A stretch of 64,000 nucleotides of DNA from Palsa-1447 sp964509885. GTDB taxonomy: Bacteria > Verrucomicrobiota > Verrucomicrobiia > Opitutales > Opitutaceae. A model generated the notes under the pieces. That model was not told where the DNA came from. It saw only the letters and a list, made by a program, of their open reading frames with translations, and searched no databases. Of the stretch, positions 17,001 to 25,198 are shown piece after piece. Position numbers and translations under genes: made by a program. Position 1 is the first letter of the stretch. Each line of letters begins with the position of its first letter. The stretch spans positions 33,582-97,581 of the forward strand of contig CAZDZL010000008.1 of the NCBI GenBank assembly GCA_964509885.1. Reading direction: 5' to 3'.

Positions 17001-18726
17001 ATGAAGACTCTACCCGACTCACTCCGCGCGGCCCTGCTGCTCGCAGCGCTCCTGGCCCTGGGCGCCGGCGCCCGCGCCGGCGACGCGGCCAAGGCGCAGG
17101 ACAGCGCGGCAGCCGCCCCCGAGACCCCCCTGCACGAGATCGGCGCGGCGCCGGACGCCGCGGTCACCCCTACGCCCACACCGACCCCGGCCGGGGGCAG
17201 GGCGAGGACCTACAACTCCGATACGGTCATCCACCAGTTCGATGACGATCAGAACAACCGCGTCTCCGTGGGCGACTCGACCAATGTCGGACCGGACGAG
17301 ACGGTCCCGGGCAACGCGGTCGCGGTGCTCGGGCCGGTGACGGTCGACGGGACCGTGAATGGCAACGCCGTCTCCGTGATGGGATCGACCGTCATCAACG
17401 GCACGGTCCACGGAAACGCCGTGACGGTCCTCGGCACGATGAAGATCGGCTCGCACGCTCACATCGACGGCAACGCCGTCGCTGCTGTGGGCGTGGTCGA
17501 GAAGGAGCCCGGCGCCTACATCGGCGGCAATGTCGTGCAGCAGGGCGGGGGCATGAGATTCTCCGAGAACTCCGGCGTCTTCTCGTGGTGGGAGCACGCC
17601 TTCAAGAGGGGCCGCCCGCTCGCCATAGGCAAGAACCTGGGCTTCTCCTGGCTGCTCAGCATCTGCACGATCGCGCTCTATCTTCTCCTGGCCCTGATCT
17701 TCCCGGGCGGAGTGACCAAGTGCGGCGAGACGCTCGCGGAGCGCCCCGGCATCACGCTCCTCACCGGCATCCTCGCGGTCATCGCGCTCCCGGTTGTCTT
17801 TGTCCTTCTCCTCGTCACGATCGTCGGGATCCCGATCGCGCTCGTGGTCCTGCCGATCTCGATCGTCGCCTTCGTCACCTTCGGCAAGGCGGCCTTCTAC
17901 GGGCTCATCGGCCGGGCCGTCCTGGGCAAGCAGGCGCAGCCGGTGCTGGCGGTCATCGTTGGCGTGGCCCTCACCCTCGGGTTCCTCCTGGTGCCGATCC
18001 TCGGGTTCGTGGTCTGGGTGGTCTTCTCGTTCATAGGCTTCGCGTGCGCCGTGACGACGCTCCTCACGCCGAAGAGGACGGCGCCTCCCGTGGTGGCTCC
18101 GGTTGCCCCCGCGGCGCCCGCCCCCTCGGCGCCGCCCGCGGCCATGGCTATGGCGGCCGTCCCCCCCGAGCTCTCCCCGCCCTTGCCGCTGCCGCCCCTC
18201 GTGGCGCCCGAGGCGCCCGCCCCGGCCCCNNNNNNNNNNNNNNNNNNNNNNNNNNNNNNNNNNNNNNNNNNNNNNNNNNNNNNNNNNNNNNNNNNNNNNN
18301 NNNNNNNNNNNNNNNNNNNNNNNNNNNNNCCCGGCCCCCCTCTCCGCGGGGTCCGAGGCGGCCCTTCCCCGGGCGGGCTTCTGGATACGGATGATCGCGG
18401 TCCTCATCGACGTGCTCCTCGTGGGCATGCTGACGCGGATGCACGACTGGTTCCCGGTGGTCATGGCGGTCTACGCGGCGCTGCTCTGGAAGCTGAGGGG
18501 CGCCACGATCGGCGACATCATCTTCGGCATCAAGGTCGTCCGCGCCGACGGCGGCCCGATGGAATGGGTGACGGTCATCGTCCGCGCCCTGGCCTGCTTC
18601 TTCTCGGTGATCGTCGTCGGCCTGGGCTTCATCTGGATCGCCTTCGACCGGGAGAAGCAGGGCTGGCACGACAAGATCGCCGGGACCGTGGTCGTCCGCC
18701 TGCCCAAGGGCACGTCCCTCGTCTAG
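17001..18726 (+). CDS. Polymer-forming-like repeat protein with membrane helices and C-terminal RDD domain, interrupted by assembly gap
   Basis: One gene split by a 100-N gap; the frame before the gap (from ATG 17001) and the frame after it (ending at TAG 18726) differ by one phase, as expected if the gap size is arbitrary. Order: signal peptide (1-26), TPTPTPTP linker, then four GNAVxVxG repeats at about 104, 121, 138 and 157 that suggest a bactofilin-like beta-helix, four hydrophobic segments (about 213-350), a Pro/Ala-rich linker containing the gap, and an RDD domain (AGFWIRMIAVLIDVLLVG to KQGWHDKIAGTVVV). Two adjacent genes cannot be ruled out. Third member of the sigma module. Confidence 0.7.
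18230..18329. other. Assembly gap, 100 N
   Basis: Exactly 100 undetermined bases, the conventional placeholder for a scaffold gap of unknown length. Both flanks are C/G-rich sequence encoding Pro/Ala repeats, a plausible cause of assembly failure. Confidence 0.98.
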
Positions 18727-18779
18727 CAGAAGGCGGTTGAACTCCCGCCACCGGGCGCTGCACAGTAGTGCCGCTCCCG

Positions 18780-19304
18780 ATGGCACCCCGACGCAAAGCC
18801 GCCAAGAAACCCCGTTCCCGGCGCCTCCCGCTGGTCGGGGTGATCATGGGCAGCACCTCCGACTGGGAGACCATGCGCCACGCCGCGGAGACGCTCGAGG
18901 CGCTCGGCGTCCCCTACGAGAAGCGCGTCGTCAGCGCGCACCGCACGCCGAGGCTCATGTTCGAGTACGCGACCCGCGCCGCGGGGCGCGGGCTCAGGGT
19001 CCTGATCGCGGGCGCCGGCGGGGCCGCGCACCTGCCGGGGATGACGGCGGCACTGACGCCGCTTCCCGTTCTCGGGGTCCCGGTCGAGAGCACGTCGCTC
19101 AAGGGCCTGGACTCCCTCTGCTCGATCGTGCAGATGCCGGGCGGCATTCCCGTGGCGACCTTCGCCATCGGCAAGCCGGGCGCCATCAACGCTGGCCTCT
19201 TCGCCGCGTCCATCCTCGCCCTCGGTGACCGGGAGCTGTCCCGGGCGCTCGCGGCCCGCCGCCACGACCAGACGCGCAGGGTCCTCGGCGCAACGCTTCC
19301 GTGA
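18780..19304 (+). CDS. purE: 5-(carboxyamino)imidazole ribonucleotide mutase
   Basis: 174 residues from ATG 18780 (an in-frame GTG at 18768 is possible). Class I PurE: GVIMGSTSDWETM, KRVVSAHRTPRLMFEYA and GAGGAAHLPGMTAALTPLPV are the substrate-binding loops, and VPVESTSLKGLDSL and QMPGGIPVATFAIG complete the fold. It converts N5-CAIR to CAIR in purine synthesis. A basic N-terminal extension (about 20 residues) is present. The stop overlaps the GTG start of purK, so the two are translationally coupled. Confidence 0.95.
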   Translation: MAPRRKAAKKPRSRRLPLVGVIMGSTSDWETMRHAAETLEALGVPYEKRVVSAHRTPRLMFEYATRAAGRGLRVLIAGAGGAAHLPGMTAALTPLPVLGVPVESTSLKGLDSLCSIVQMPGGIPVATFAIGKPGAINAGLFAASILALGDRELSRALAARRHDQTRRVLGATLP

Positions 19305-20437
19305 TCGGCCCCGGGAGAGCGATCGGCGTCCTCGGCGGGGGCCAGCTGGGCAGGATGTTCGCGCACGCGGCGCAGGAGCTCGGCTACCGCGTGCACGTCT
19401 ACGAGCCGTCCGGCCCCAGCCCCGCCGGCGCGGTGGCCGACGAGGAGACGAACGCGCCCTACGAGGACCTCGCCGCGCTCGGGGCGTTCGCGAGGTCGGT
19501 CGACGTCGTCACCTACGAGTTCGAGAACATCCCCGCGGGGCCGCTGAAGGCCGTCGAGGCCATCGTCCCGCTCCATCCCGCGCCCGGCGTCCTGCATGTC
19601 TGCCAGAACCGGTGGCGCGAGAAGGCGTGGCTGCGGGAGAACGGCTTCCCCCACGCCCGGTACGCCGAGGCGCTGGAGGGCGACATCGGGGCGGCCGCGG
19701 CGCAGCTTGGGCTGCCGTGCGTCGTGAAGACGGCGGACTTCGGCTATGACGGGAAGGGCCAGATGCGCGTCGACACGCCGGGGGACCTCGCCAAGGCCGC
19801 CGCGATCTTCCGCGGGCGGCGCTGCGTCGTCGAGCAGTGGGTGGACTTCGAGAGGGAGATCTCGGTCATCTGCGCGCGGACCGAGTCCGGCGAGACCCGG
19901 GCGTTCCCCGCGTCGGAGAACATCCACACGAACCACATCCTGGACATCTCGATCGTGCCGGCGCGGGTACCCGCCGGCGTCGCGGAGGCGGCGCGGGAGC
20001 TCGCCGTGCGGATCGCGGACGCGCTCGGCGTCGTGGGCCTCCTCGCCGTCGAGATGTTCCTCGCCCCCGGCGGCGCCCTCATCGTGAACGAGCTGGCGCC
20101 GAGGCCGCACAACTCGGGGCACTGGTCGATCGACGGCGGGGAGACCAGCCAGTTCGAGCAGCACGTGCGCGCGGTCTGCGGGCTGCCGCTCGGCCCCTCG
20201 GGCGCCCTGGGCCCGACGGTCATGGTGAACATCCTCGGAGACGCCTGGGCGTGGAGGGACGGCGCCGTCGCCGGCGAGCCCGATTGGTCGGCCATCCTCT
20301 CGGAGCCGGCGGCCAAGCTCCACCTTTACGGGAAGCCGCACCCCAGGCCGGGCCGAAAGATGGGGCATTTCACGGTCCGGGGCGCCGACGTTGAGTCGGC
20401 CCTCGCGCTCGCGAGGGCCCTCAAGTCGCGGCTCTGA
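19301..20437 (+). CDS. purK: 5-(carboxyamino)imidazole ribonucleotide synthase
   Basis: 378 residues from a GTG overlapping the purE stop by 4 bases. ATP-grasp enzyme: AIGVLGGGQLGRMFAHAAQEL is the N-terminal nucleotide-binding fold, TYEFENIPAGPLKAVEA and VVKTADFGYDGKGQ are the ATP-grasp motifs, and NELAPRPHNSGHWSIDG is the catalytic/Mg region. It carboxylates AIR to N5-CAIR using ATP and bicarbonate, feeding PurE. The 3' end is 1 base from the convergent malate dehydrogenase gene. Confidence 0.95.
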   Translation: MIGPGRAIGVLGGGQLGRMFAHAAQELGYRVHVYEPSGPSPAGAVADEETNAPYEDLAALGAFARSVDVVTYEFENIPAGPLKAVEAIVPLHPAPGVLHVCQNRWREKAWLRENGFPHARYAEALEGDIGAAAAQLGLPCVVKTADFGYDGKGQMRVDTPGDLAKAAAIFRGRRCVVEQWVDFEREISVICARTESGETRAFPASENIHTNHILDISIVPARVPAGVAEAARELAVRIADALGVVGLLAVEMFLAPGGALIVNELAPRPHNSGHWSIDGGETSQFEQHVRAVCGLPLGPSGALGPTVMVNILGDAWAWRDGAVAGEPDWSAILSEPAAKLHLYGKPHPRPGRKMGHFTVRGADVESALALARALKSRL

Positions 20438-20438
20438 G

Positions 20439-21425
20439 CTATCTCGGGAGCAGCTCGGAGACGAGGGCCTTCTCCTCCTTGAGCTCGTTCTCGGTGGCGG
20501 TGATCCTCGACTTGGAGAAGTCGGTCAGCTTGAGCCCCTGCACGATCTTCCAGGACGAGCCGTCGCTGCGGATGGGGTAGGAGTAGATGAGCCCCTTCTC
20601 GATCCCGTAGGACCCGTCGGAGCACACGGCGACGCTGAACCACCCGCCCTCGGGCGTGGGGGTCGTGAGGCTGCGCACCGTGTCGACGACCGCGTTCGCC
20701 GCGGACGCCGCCGAGCTCAGGCCGCGGGCCTTGATGATCGCCGCGCCGCGCTGCTGCACCGTGGGGAGGAACGCGTCCTTGAACCAGGCCTCGTCGGGGA
20801 TCGCGTCGATGGCCGGCTTGCCCGCGATCCTGGCGTTGTAGAAGTCGGGGTACATCGTCGAGCTGTGGTTGCCCCAGATGGCCAGGTTGGAGACCGCGGT
20901 CGTGTCGGCTCCCGCCTTGAGCGCGATCTGCGTGACCGCGCGGTTCTGGTCGAGCATCGTCATCGCGAACCACCGCTCGGAGGGGACCGAGGGAGCGTTG
21001 TTCATCGCGATCAGGCAGTTGGTGTTGCAGGGGTTGCCGATCACGAGGATGCGCACGCCCTTGGCGGCATGCTTCGCGATCGCCTGGCCCTGGCCGGTGA
21101 ATATCTTTCCGTTGATACCGAGCAGGTCCTTGCGCTCCATGCCGGCCTTGCGCGGCACCGAGCCGACGAGGAGCGCCCAGTCGACGCCCTTGAAGCCCTC
21201 GTCGAGGGATGCGGTCGGCACGATCCCCTTCAGGAGCGGGAAGGCGCAGTCCTGGAGCTCCATGACGACCCCGCCGAGGGCCGGCAGGGCGGGCTCCACC
21301 TCGATCAGGTGGAGGATGACGGGCTGGTCGGCGCCGAACATCGAGCCGGAGGCGATCCGGAAAAGGAGGGAGTAGCCGATCTGGCCGGCTGCGCCGGTGA
21401 CGGCCACGCGTAGGGGGGATTTCAT
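20439..21425 (-). CDS. mdh: Malate dehydrogenase (NAD-dependent, dimeric type)
   Basis: 328 residues from ATG 21425; longer in-frame versions add unrelated sequence. VAVTGAAGQIGYSLLFRIAS is the NAD-binding site, VGSVPRKAGMERKDLL carries the substrate-binding arginines, GNPCNTNCLIAM is the mid-domain motif and IWGNHSSTMYPDF holds the catalytic histidine. Length and motifs are those of the cytosolic dimeric class. It interconverts malate and oxaloacetate in the TCA cycle. Monocistronic. Confidence 0.95.
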   Translation of the reverse strand: MKSPLRVAVTGAAGQIGYSLLFRIASGSMFGADQPVILHLIEVEPALPALGGVVMELQDCAFPLLKGIVPTASLDEGFKGVDWALLVGSVPRKAGMERKDLLGINGKIFTGQGQAIAKHAAKGVRILVIGNPCNTNCLIAMNNAPSVPSERWFAMTMLDQNRAVTQIALKAGADTTAVSNLAIWGNHSSTMYPDFYNARIAGKPAIDAIPDEAWFKDAFLPTVQQRGAAIIKARGLSSAASAANAVVDTVRSLTTPTPEGGWFSVAVCSDGSYGIEKGLIYSYPIRSDGSSWKIVQGLKLTDFSKSRITATENELKEEKALVSELLPR

Positions 21426-21604
21426 GGGAACGGGGAATGTAGCACTTGCGGGGCGGAGCGCACGGAGGAAATTGGGGTCCCGCGGGCGCCCTCCCCGGGA
21501 CGCCCTTCTGGCTGATTGCAGCGGCAACCCTTTTGTGGTTATTCGCCCGTGGAAACGCGGTCCGCCCCTCCCATACCCCACAACCCACCCAGGATCATCG
21601 CACC

Positions 21605-22636
21605 GTGAAGGCGCTTGTGCTCAAGGAATACGGCCGCCTTGCGGTCGAGGAGGTGGGGAGGCCGAGTCCCGCGGCGGACGAGGTCCTGGTCCGCGTCCGG
21701 GCCTGCGGTATCTGCGGCAGCGACGTGCACGGCATGGACGGGAGCACGGGAAGGCGCATCCCGCCGATCATCATGGGCCATGAGGCCGCGGGGGAGATCG
21801 CCGAGGTGGGCGCGGCCGTGAGGGGCTGGGCGCAGGGCGACCGGGTCACGTTCGACTCCACGGTCTATTGCGGAACCTGCTGGCACTGCCTGCGGGGCGA
21901 GGTGAACCTCTGCGAGGAGCGCCGCGTCCTCGGGGTGTCCTGCGCCGAGTTCCGGCGGGACGGGGCGTTCGCCGAGTTTGTCGCGGTGCCCGCGCGCATC
22001 CTCTACCGGCTTCCGGACGGACTCTCCTTCGAGAAGGCGGCGATGGTCGAGGCGGTGTCGGTGGCCGTGCACGCGGTCAGGAGGACCCCGCTCGCGGACG
22101 GCGCCTCGGCCGTGGTGATCGGCGCGGGCATGATAGGCCTCCTGGTCGTCCAGGTCCTCAGGGCCGCCGGCTGCCGCCGCGTCATCGCGGTCGACCTGGA
22201 CGGCGAGCGCCTGGAGCTCGCGCAAAGGCTCGGCGCCACGGCTTCGCTCCGGGTGGGAACGCAGGGGCCCGCCGATGAGGTCCGGCGCCTCTGCGACGGG
22301 CGCGGCGCCGACGCCGTGTTCGAGGTCGTGGGCCTCGCCTCGACCGTCGCGGACGCCGTCGCGTGCGCGCGCAAGGGGGGGAGCGTGACGCTCGTCGGGA
22401 ACGCCGAGGCGAGGGTCGATCTGCCGCTCCAGGCGGTCGTGACCCGGCAGATCACGCTCATCGGCTCCTGCGCCTCCGCCGGCGAATACCCCGAGTGCCT
22501 CGAGCTCATCGCGAGCGGGAGGGTCAACGTGACGGACTTCATCAGCGCGGCGGCCCCCCTCGGGGACGGCGCGCGCTGGTTCGAGCGGCTGCGCTCCCGG
22601 GAGAAGGGCCTCATGAAGGTCCTGCTCACCCCATGA
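21605..22636 (+). CDS. Zinc-dependent medium-chain alcohol/sugar-alcohol dehydrogenase
   Basis: 343 residues from GTG 21605. Catalytic zinc ligands are in ACGICGSDVHG and GHEAAGEIAEVG; four structural-zinc cysteines are in CGTCWHCLRGEVNLC; the NAD fold is VVIGAGMIGLLVVQVL. It resembles galactitol-1-phosphate and related polyol dehydrogenases. The substrate is unknown. Its stop overlaps the Gfo/Idh/MocA start (ATGA) and an MFS carrier follows, so the three probably take up and oxidise one sugar or sugar derivative. Confidence 0.88.
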   Translation: MKALVLKEYGRLAVEEVGRPSPAADEVLVRVRACGICGSDVHGMDGSTGRRIPPIIMGHEAAGEIAEVGAAVRGWAQGDRVTFDSTVYCGTCWHCLRGEVNLCEERRVLGVSCAEFRRDGAFAEFVAVPARILYRLPDGLSFEKAAMVEAVSVAVHAVRRTPLADGASAVVIGAGMIGLLVVQVLRAAGCRRVIAVDLDGERLELAQRLGATASLRVGTQGPADEVRRLCDGRGADAVFEVVGLASTVADAVACARKGGSVTLVGNAEARVDLPLQAVVTRQITLIGSCASAGEYPECLELIASGRVNVTDFISAAAPLGDGARWFERLRSREKGLMKVLLTP

Positions 22637-23739
22637 CCGGCGCGGCGGCCCCCATGGGAAGACTGAGGACGGCCCTGGTCGGCACCGGGAAGGTGGCCGA
22701 CCTCCATGCGGCGGCGCTTTGCTCCCTGCCCGAGTCCCAGTTCGTGGCGGTGTGCGGGCGACCCTCCGCGAGACTTGATGCCTTCGCCGCAAGGTACGGC
22801 GTCCCGGCCTTCACGGACGTCCGCGGGATGGTCGAAAGGGCGGGCGTGCAGGCCCTCTGCGTGTGCACGCCGCATCCGAACCACGCCGCGCCGACGATCG
22901 CCGCCGCCCGGGCGGGCGTTCATGTGCTCGTGGAGAAGCCGATGGCCTCCTCGCTCGCCGACTGCGACGCGATGATCGCGGCGGCCAGGGACGGCGGGGC
23001 CACGATTGGCCTCGTCTCGCAGCGCCGGTTCTACCCCGCCTGCCGGAGGATCCGCGCCGCGCTGGACGCGGGCCGCCTCGGGGCGCCCGTCCTCGGCGCC
23101 GCGACCATATTCGGGTGGCGCGACGAGGCCTACTACCGCAGCGACCCCTGGCGCGGCACGTGGGCGGGGGAGGGCGGCGGCGTCCTCGTGAACCAGTCCC
23201 CGCACCAGCTGGACCTGCTCCTGTGGTACATGGGGGAGGTCGCCGAGGTGTTCGGCTACTGGGCGAACCTCAACCACCCGTACATCGAGGTCGACGACAC
23301 GGCGGTGGCCGTCGTGCGCTTCAGGAGCGGGGCCCTGGGCAACATCGTGGTCAGCAACAGCCAGAACCCCGGCATCAACGCCCGGGTCTCCGTCCACGGC
23401 GCGAACGGCGCGTCGGTCGGCGTGCAGACGGACGGGGGCGCGATGTTCATCGCCGGCAGCACGAGGATCGCCGACGCGGCCTTCAACGACATCTGGACCG
23501 TCCCCGGGGAGGAGGGGATGCCCGCAACCTGGAAGGGCGAGGATGCCGCCGTTTTCGCGGGGGATCCCATGGCGCACTTCCACCGGCTGCAGGTCTCGGA
23601 TTTCCTTAGGGCCGTCCTCGAGGGCCGGCCGCCGGCCGTGACGGCCGCCGACGGGCGGCGCACCGTCGAGCTCTTCACGGCGATCTACCGCGCCAGCCGG
23701 GACGGGAAGCCCGTGCGCTTCCCGGTCCCGGCGACGTAG
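22633..23739 (+). CDS. Gfo/Idh/MocA-family oxidoreductase (cytosolic)
   Basis: 368 residues. The Rossmann start is TALVGTGKVADLHAAAL, the EKP motif is VLVEKPMASSLADCDAMI, and the C-terminal alpha/beta domain includes GGGVLVNQSPHQLDLLLWYMG, typical of inositol or glucose dehydrogenase-like enzymes. No export signal, unlike the second family member at 31103-32239. NAD(P)-dependent oxidation of a cyclic sugar or polyol is inferred. Middle gene of the three-gene operon. Confidence 0.88.
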   Translation: MTGAAAPMGRLRTALVGTGKVADLHAAALCSLPESQFVAVCGRPSARLDAFAARYGVPAFTDVRGMVERAGVQALCVCTPHPNHAAPTIAAARAGVHVLVEKPMASSLADCDAMIAAARDGGATIGLVSQRRFYPACRRIRAALDAGRLGAPVLGAATIFGWRDEAYYRSDPWRGTWAGEGGGVLVNQSPHQLDLLLWYMGEVAEVFGYWANLNHPYIEVDDTAVAVVRFRSGALGNIVVSNSQNPGINARVSVHGANGASVGVQTDGGAMFIAGSTRIADAAFNDIWTVPGEEGMPATWKGEDAAVFAGDPMAHFHRLQVSDFLRAVLEGRPPAVTAADGRRTVELFTAIYRASRDGKPVRFPVPAT

Positions 23740-23756
23740 CCGCACGCCGGCTCCGC

Positions 23757-25046
23757 ATGGCAGGCCCCGCCTCATCGCATGTCCGCCTCAGGGTCGCGGG
23801 CATGCTCTTCGTCACGGTCGCGATCAACTACCTCGACAGGAGCAACCTGTCGGTGGCCTCGATCGAGCTCGCCCGGGACCTCCGCCTGGACCCGGTCCGC
23901 CTGGGCCTCATCTTCTCGGCGTTCGGCTGGACCTACGCGTTCTTCCAGATCCCGGGCGGGTGGCTTGTCGACCGGATCGGCGCACGGTCGATGTACGCGG
24001 CGGTCTGCGGGCTCTGGTCTCTGGCGACGCTGGCCCAGGGCTTCGCGCACACGTTCCTCGTCCTCATGGGGCTCAGGTTCCTCCTCGGGCTCTTCGAGGC
24101 GCCGGCCTTCCCGATCTGCAGCAAGCTCGCCACGTCCTGGTTCCCGGAGAACGAGCGCGCGGCGGCGATCGGGTTCTACACGGCGGGCCAGTACGCGGGC
24201 CTGGCCTTCCTCACCTTCGCGCTCGTTCGCGCGCAGGCGCGGTTCGGCTGGCACTCGGTCTTCTTCATCACGGGCGCGATCGGCCTGGCGTGGTCGGCGC
24301 TCTGGTACCTCCTCTACCGCGATCCCGCGCGGAGCCCCGGCCTCTCGGACGCGGAGCGCGACCACATCCGCGCGGGAGGGGGATGGGTCGAGGACGAGCC
24401 CAGGCCGGGCCGGGCGTTCGCGATCAATCCCGCGGACCTTCGCCTTGTGCTCACGAAGAGGAAGCTCTGGGGGATCTACCTGGGGCAGTTCGCGCTCAAC
24501 GCCGTGCCCTGGTTCTTCATCACCTGGTTCCCCACGTACCTGGTCACCTACAGGCACTTCGACTTCATCCGGGAGGGTATATTCTCGTCTCTGCCCTTCA
24601 TCGGCGCCTTCGTCGGCGTCATCTCCGGCGGGCTCCTCTCGGACTACCTGGTCAGGCGCGGCGTGTCGGCCTCCGTCGCCCGCAAGGGCCCTGTCATCGC
24701 CGGCATGCTGCTGTCCACGTGCGTGGTGGGGGCCAACTTCGTCGAAAACCCCAGGTGGGTGATGTTCTTCCTCGCGGCCGCGTTCTTCGGCAACGGCTTC
24801 GCCTCCATCACCTGGGTCCTCGTGTCGCTGATGGCGCCCAGGCGCCTCCTCGGGCTCACCGGGGGCGTCTTCAACTTCTGCGGCAACCTCTCGGCCATGA
24901 TCGTGCCCTTCGTCATCGGCGTCATCGTCAAGTACGGCGGGTTCGCGCAGGCCATGGTGTTCATCTCGGTCATGACGCTCGGGGGCGCCCTCTCCTACAT
25001 CCTCGTGGTGGGCAAGGTGGAGCGCGTGGAGGACCCGGGGCGCTGA
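23757..25046 (+). CDS. MFS transporter, anion:cation symporter (hexuronate/phthalate) type
   Basis: 429 residues, 12 transmembrane helices. AINYLDRSNLSVASIELARDL in helix 1 is the hallmark of the ACS family (glucarate, hexuronate and galactonate permeases). GWLVDRIGARSMYA is the MFS loop motif. It starts 17 bases after the Gfo/Idh/MocA stop, so it is probably cotranscribed with the two dehydrogenases. A sugar acid is the likely substrate, by family analogy. Confidence 0.88.
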   Translation: MAGPASSHVRLRVAGMLFVTVAINYLDRSNLSVASIELARDLRLDPVRLGLIFSAFGWTYAFFQIPGGWLVDRIGARSMYAAVCGLWSLATLAQGFAHTFLVLMGLRFLLGLFEAPAFPICSKLATSWFPENERAAAIGFYTAGQYAGLAFLTFALVRAQARFGWHSVFFITGAIGLAWSALWYLLYRDPARSPGLSDAERDHIRAGGGWVEDEPRPGRAFAINPADLRLVLTKRKLWGIYLGQFALNAVPWFFITWFPTYLVTYRHFDFIREGIFSSLPFIGAFVGVISGGLLSDYLVRRGVSASVARKGPVIAGMLLSTCVVGANFVENPRWVMFFLAAAFFGNGFASITWVLVSLMAPRRLLGLTGGVFNFCGNLSAMIVPFVIGVIVKYGGFAQAMVFISVMTLGGALSYILVVGKVERVEDPGR

Positions 25047-25198
25047 CGCGGCCGGCCCCGGAGCGCCGTATCACCATCGGTCGTACGGACGCCGTCCGAA
25101 GGGAGGGCGCGCGCGCGACTCCTCCCGGGCGCCGCGCCGCCGAGCATTAAGTGATCGCTGTCCCAGCGGGTTTGCTGCTTAGCTTCACGGGCGTTACG

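Noticed and set aside
17001..18740. Single uninterrupted frame through the N gap to 18740
   Set aside because: After the gap this frame is Arg/Gly-rich nonsense; the RDD domain is in the frame ending at 18726.
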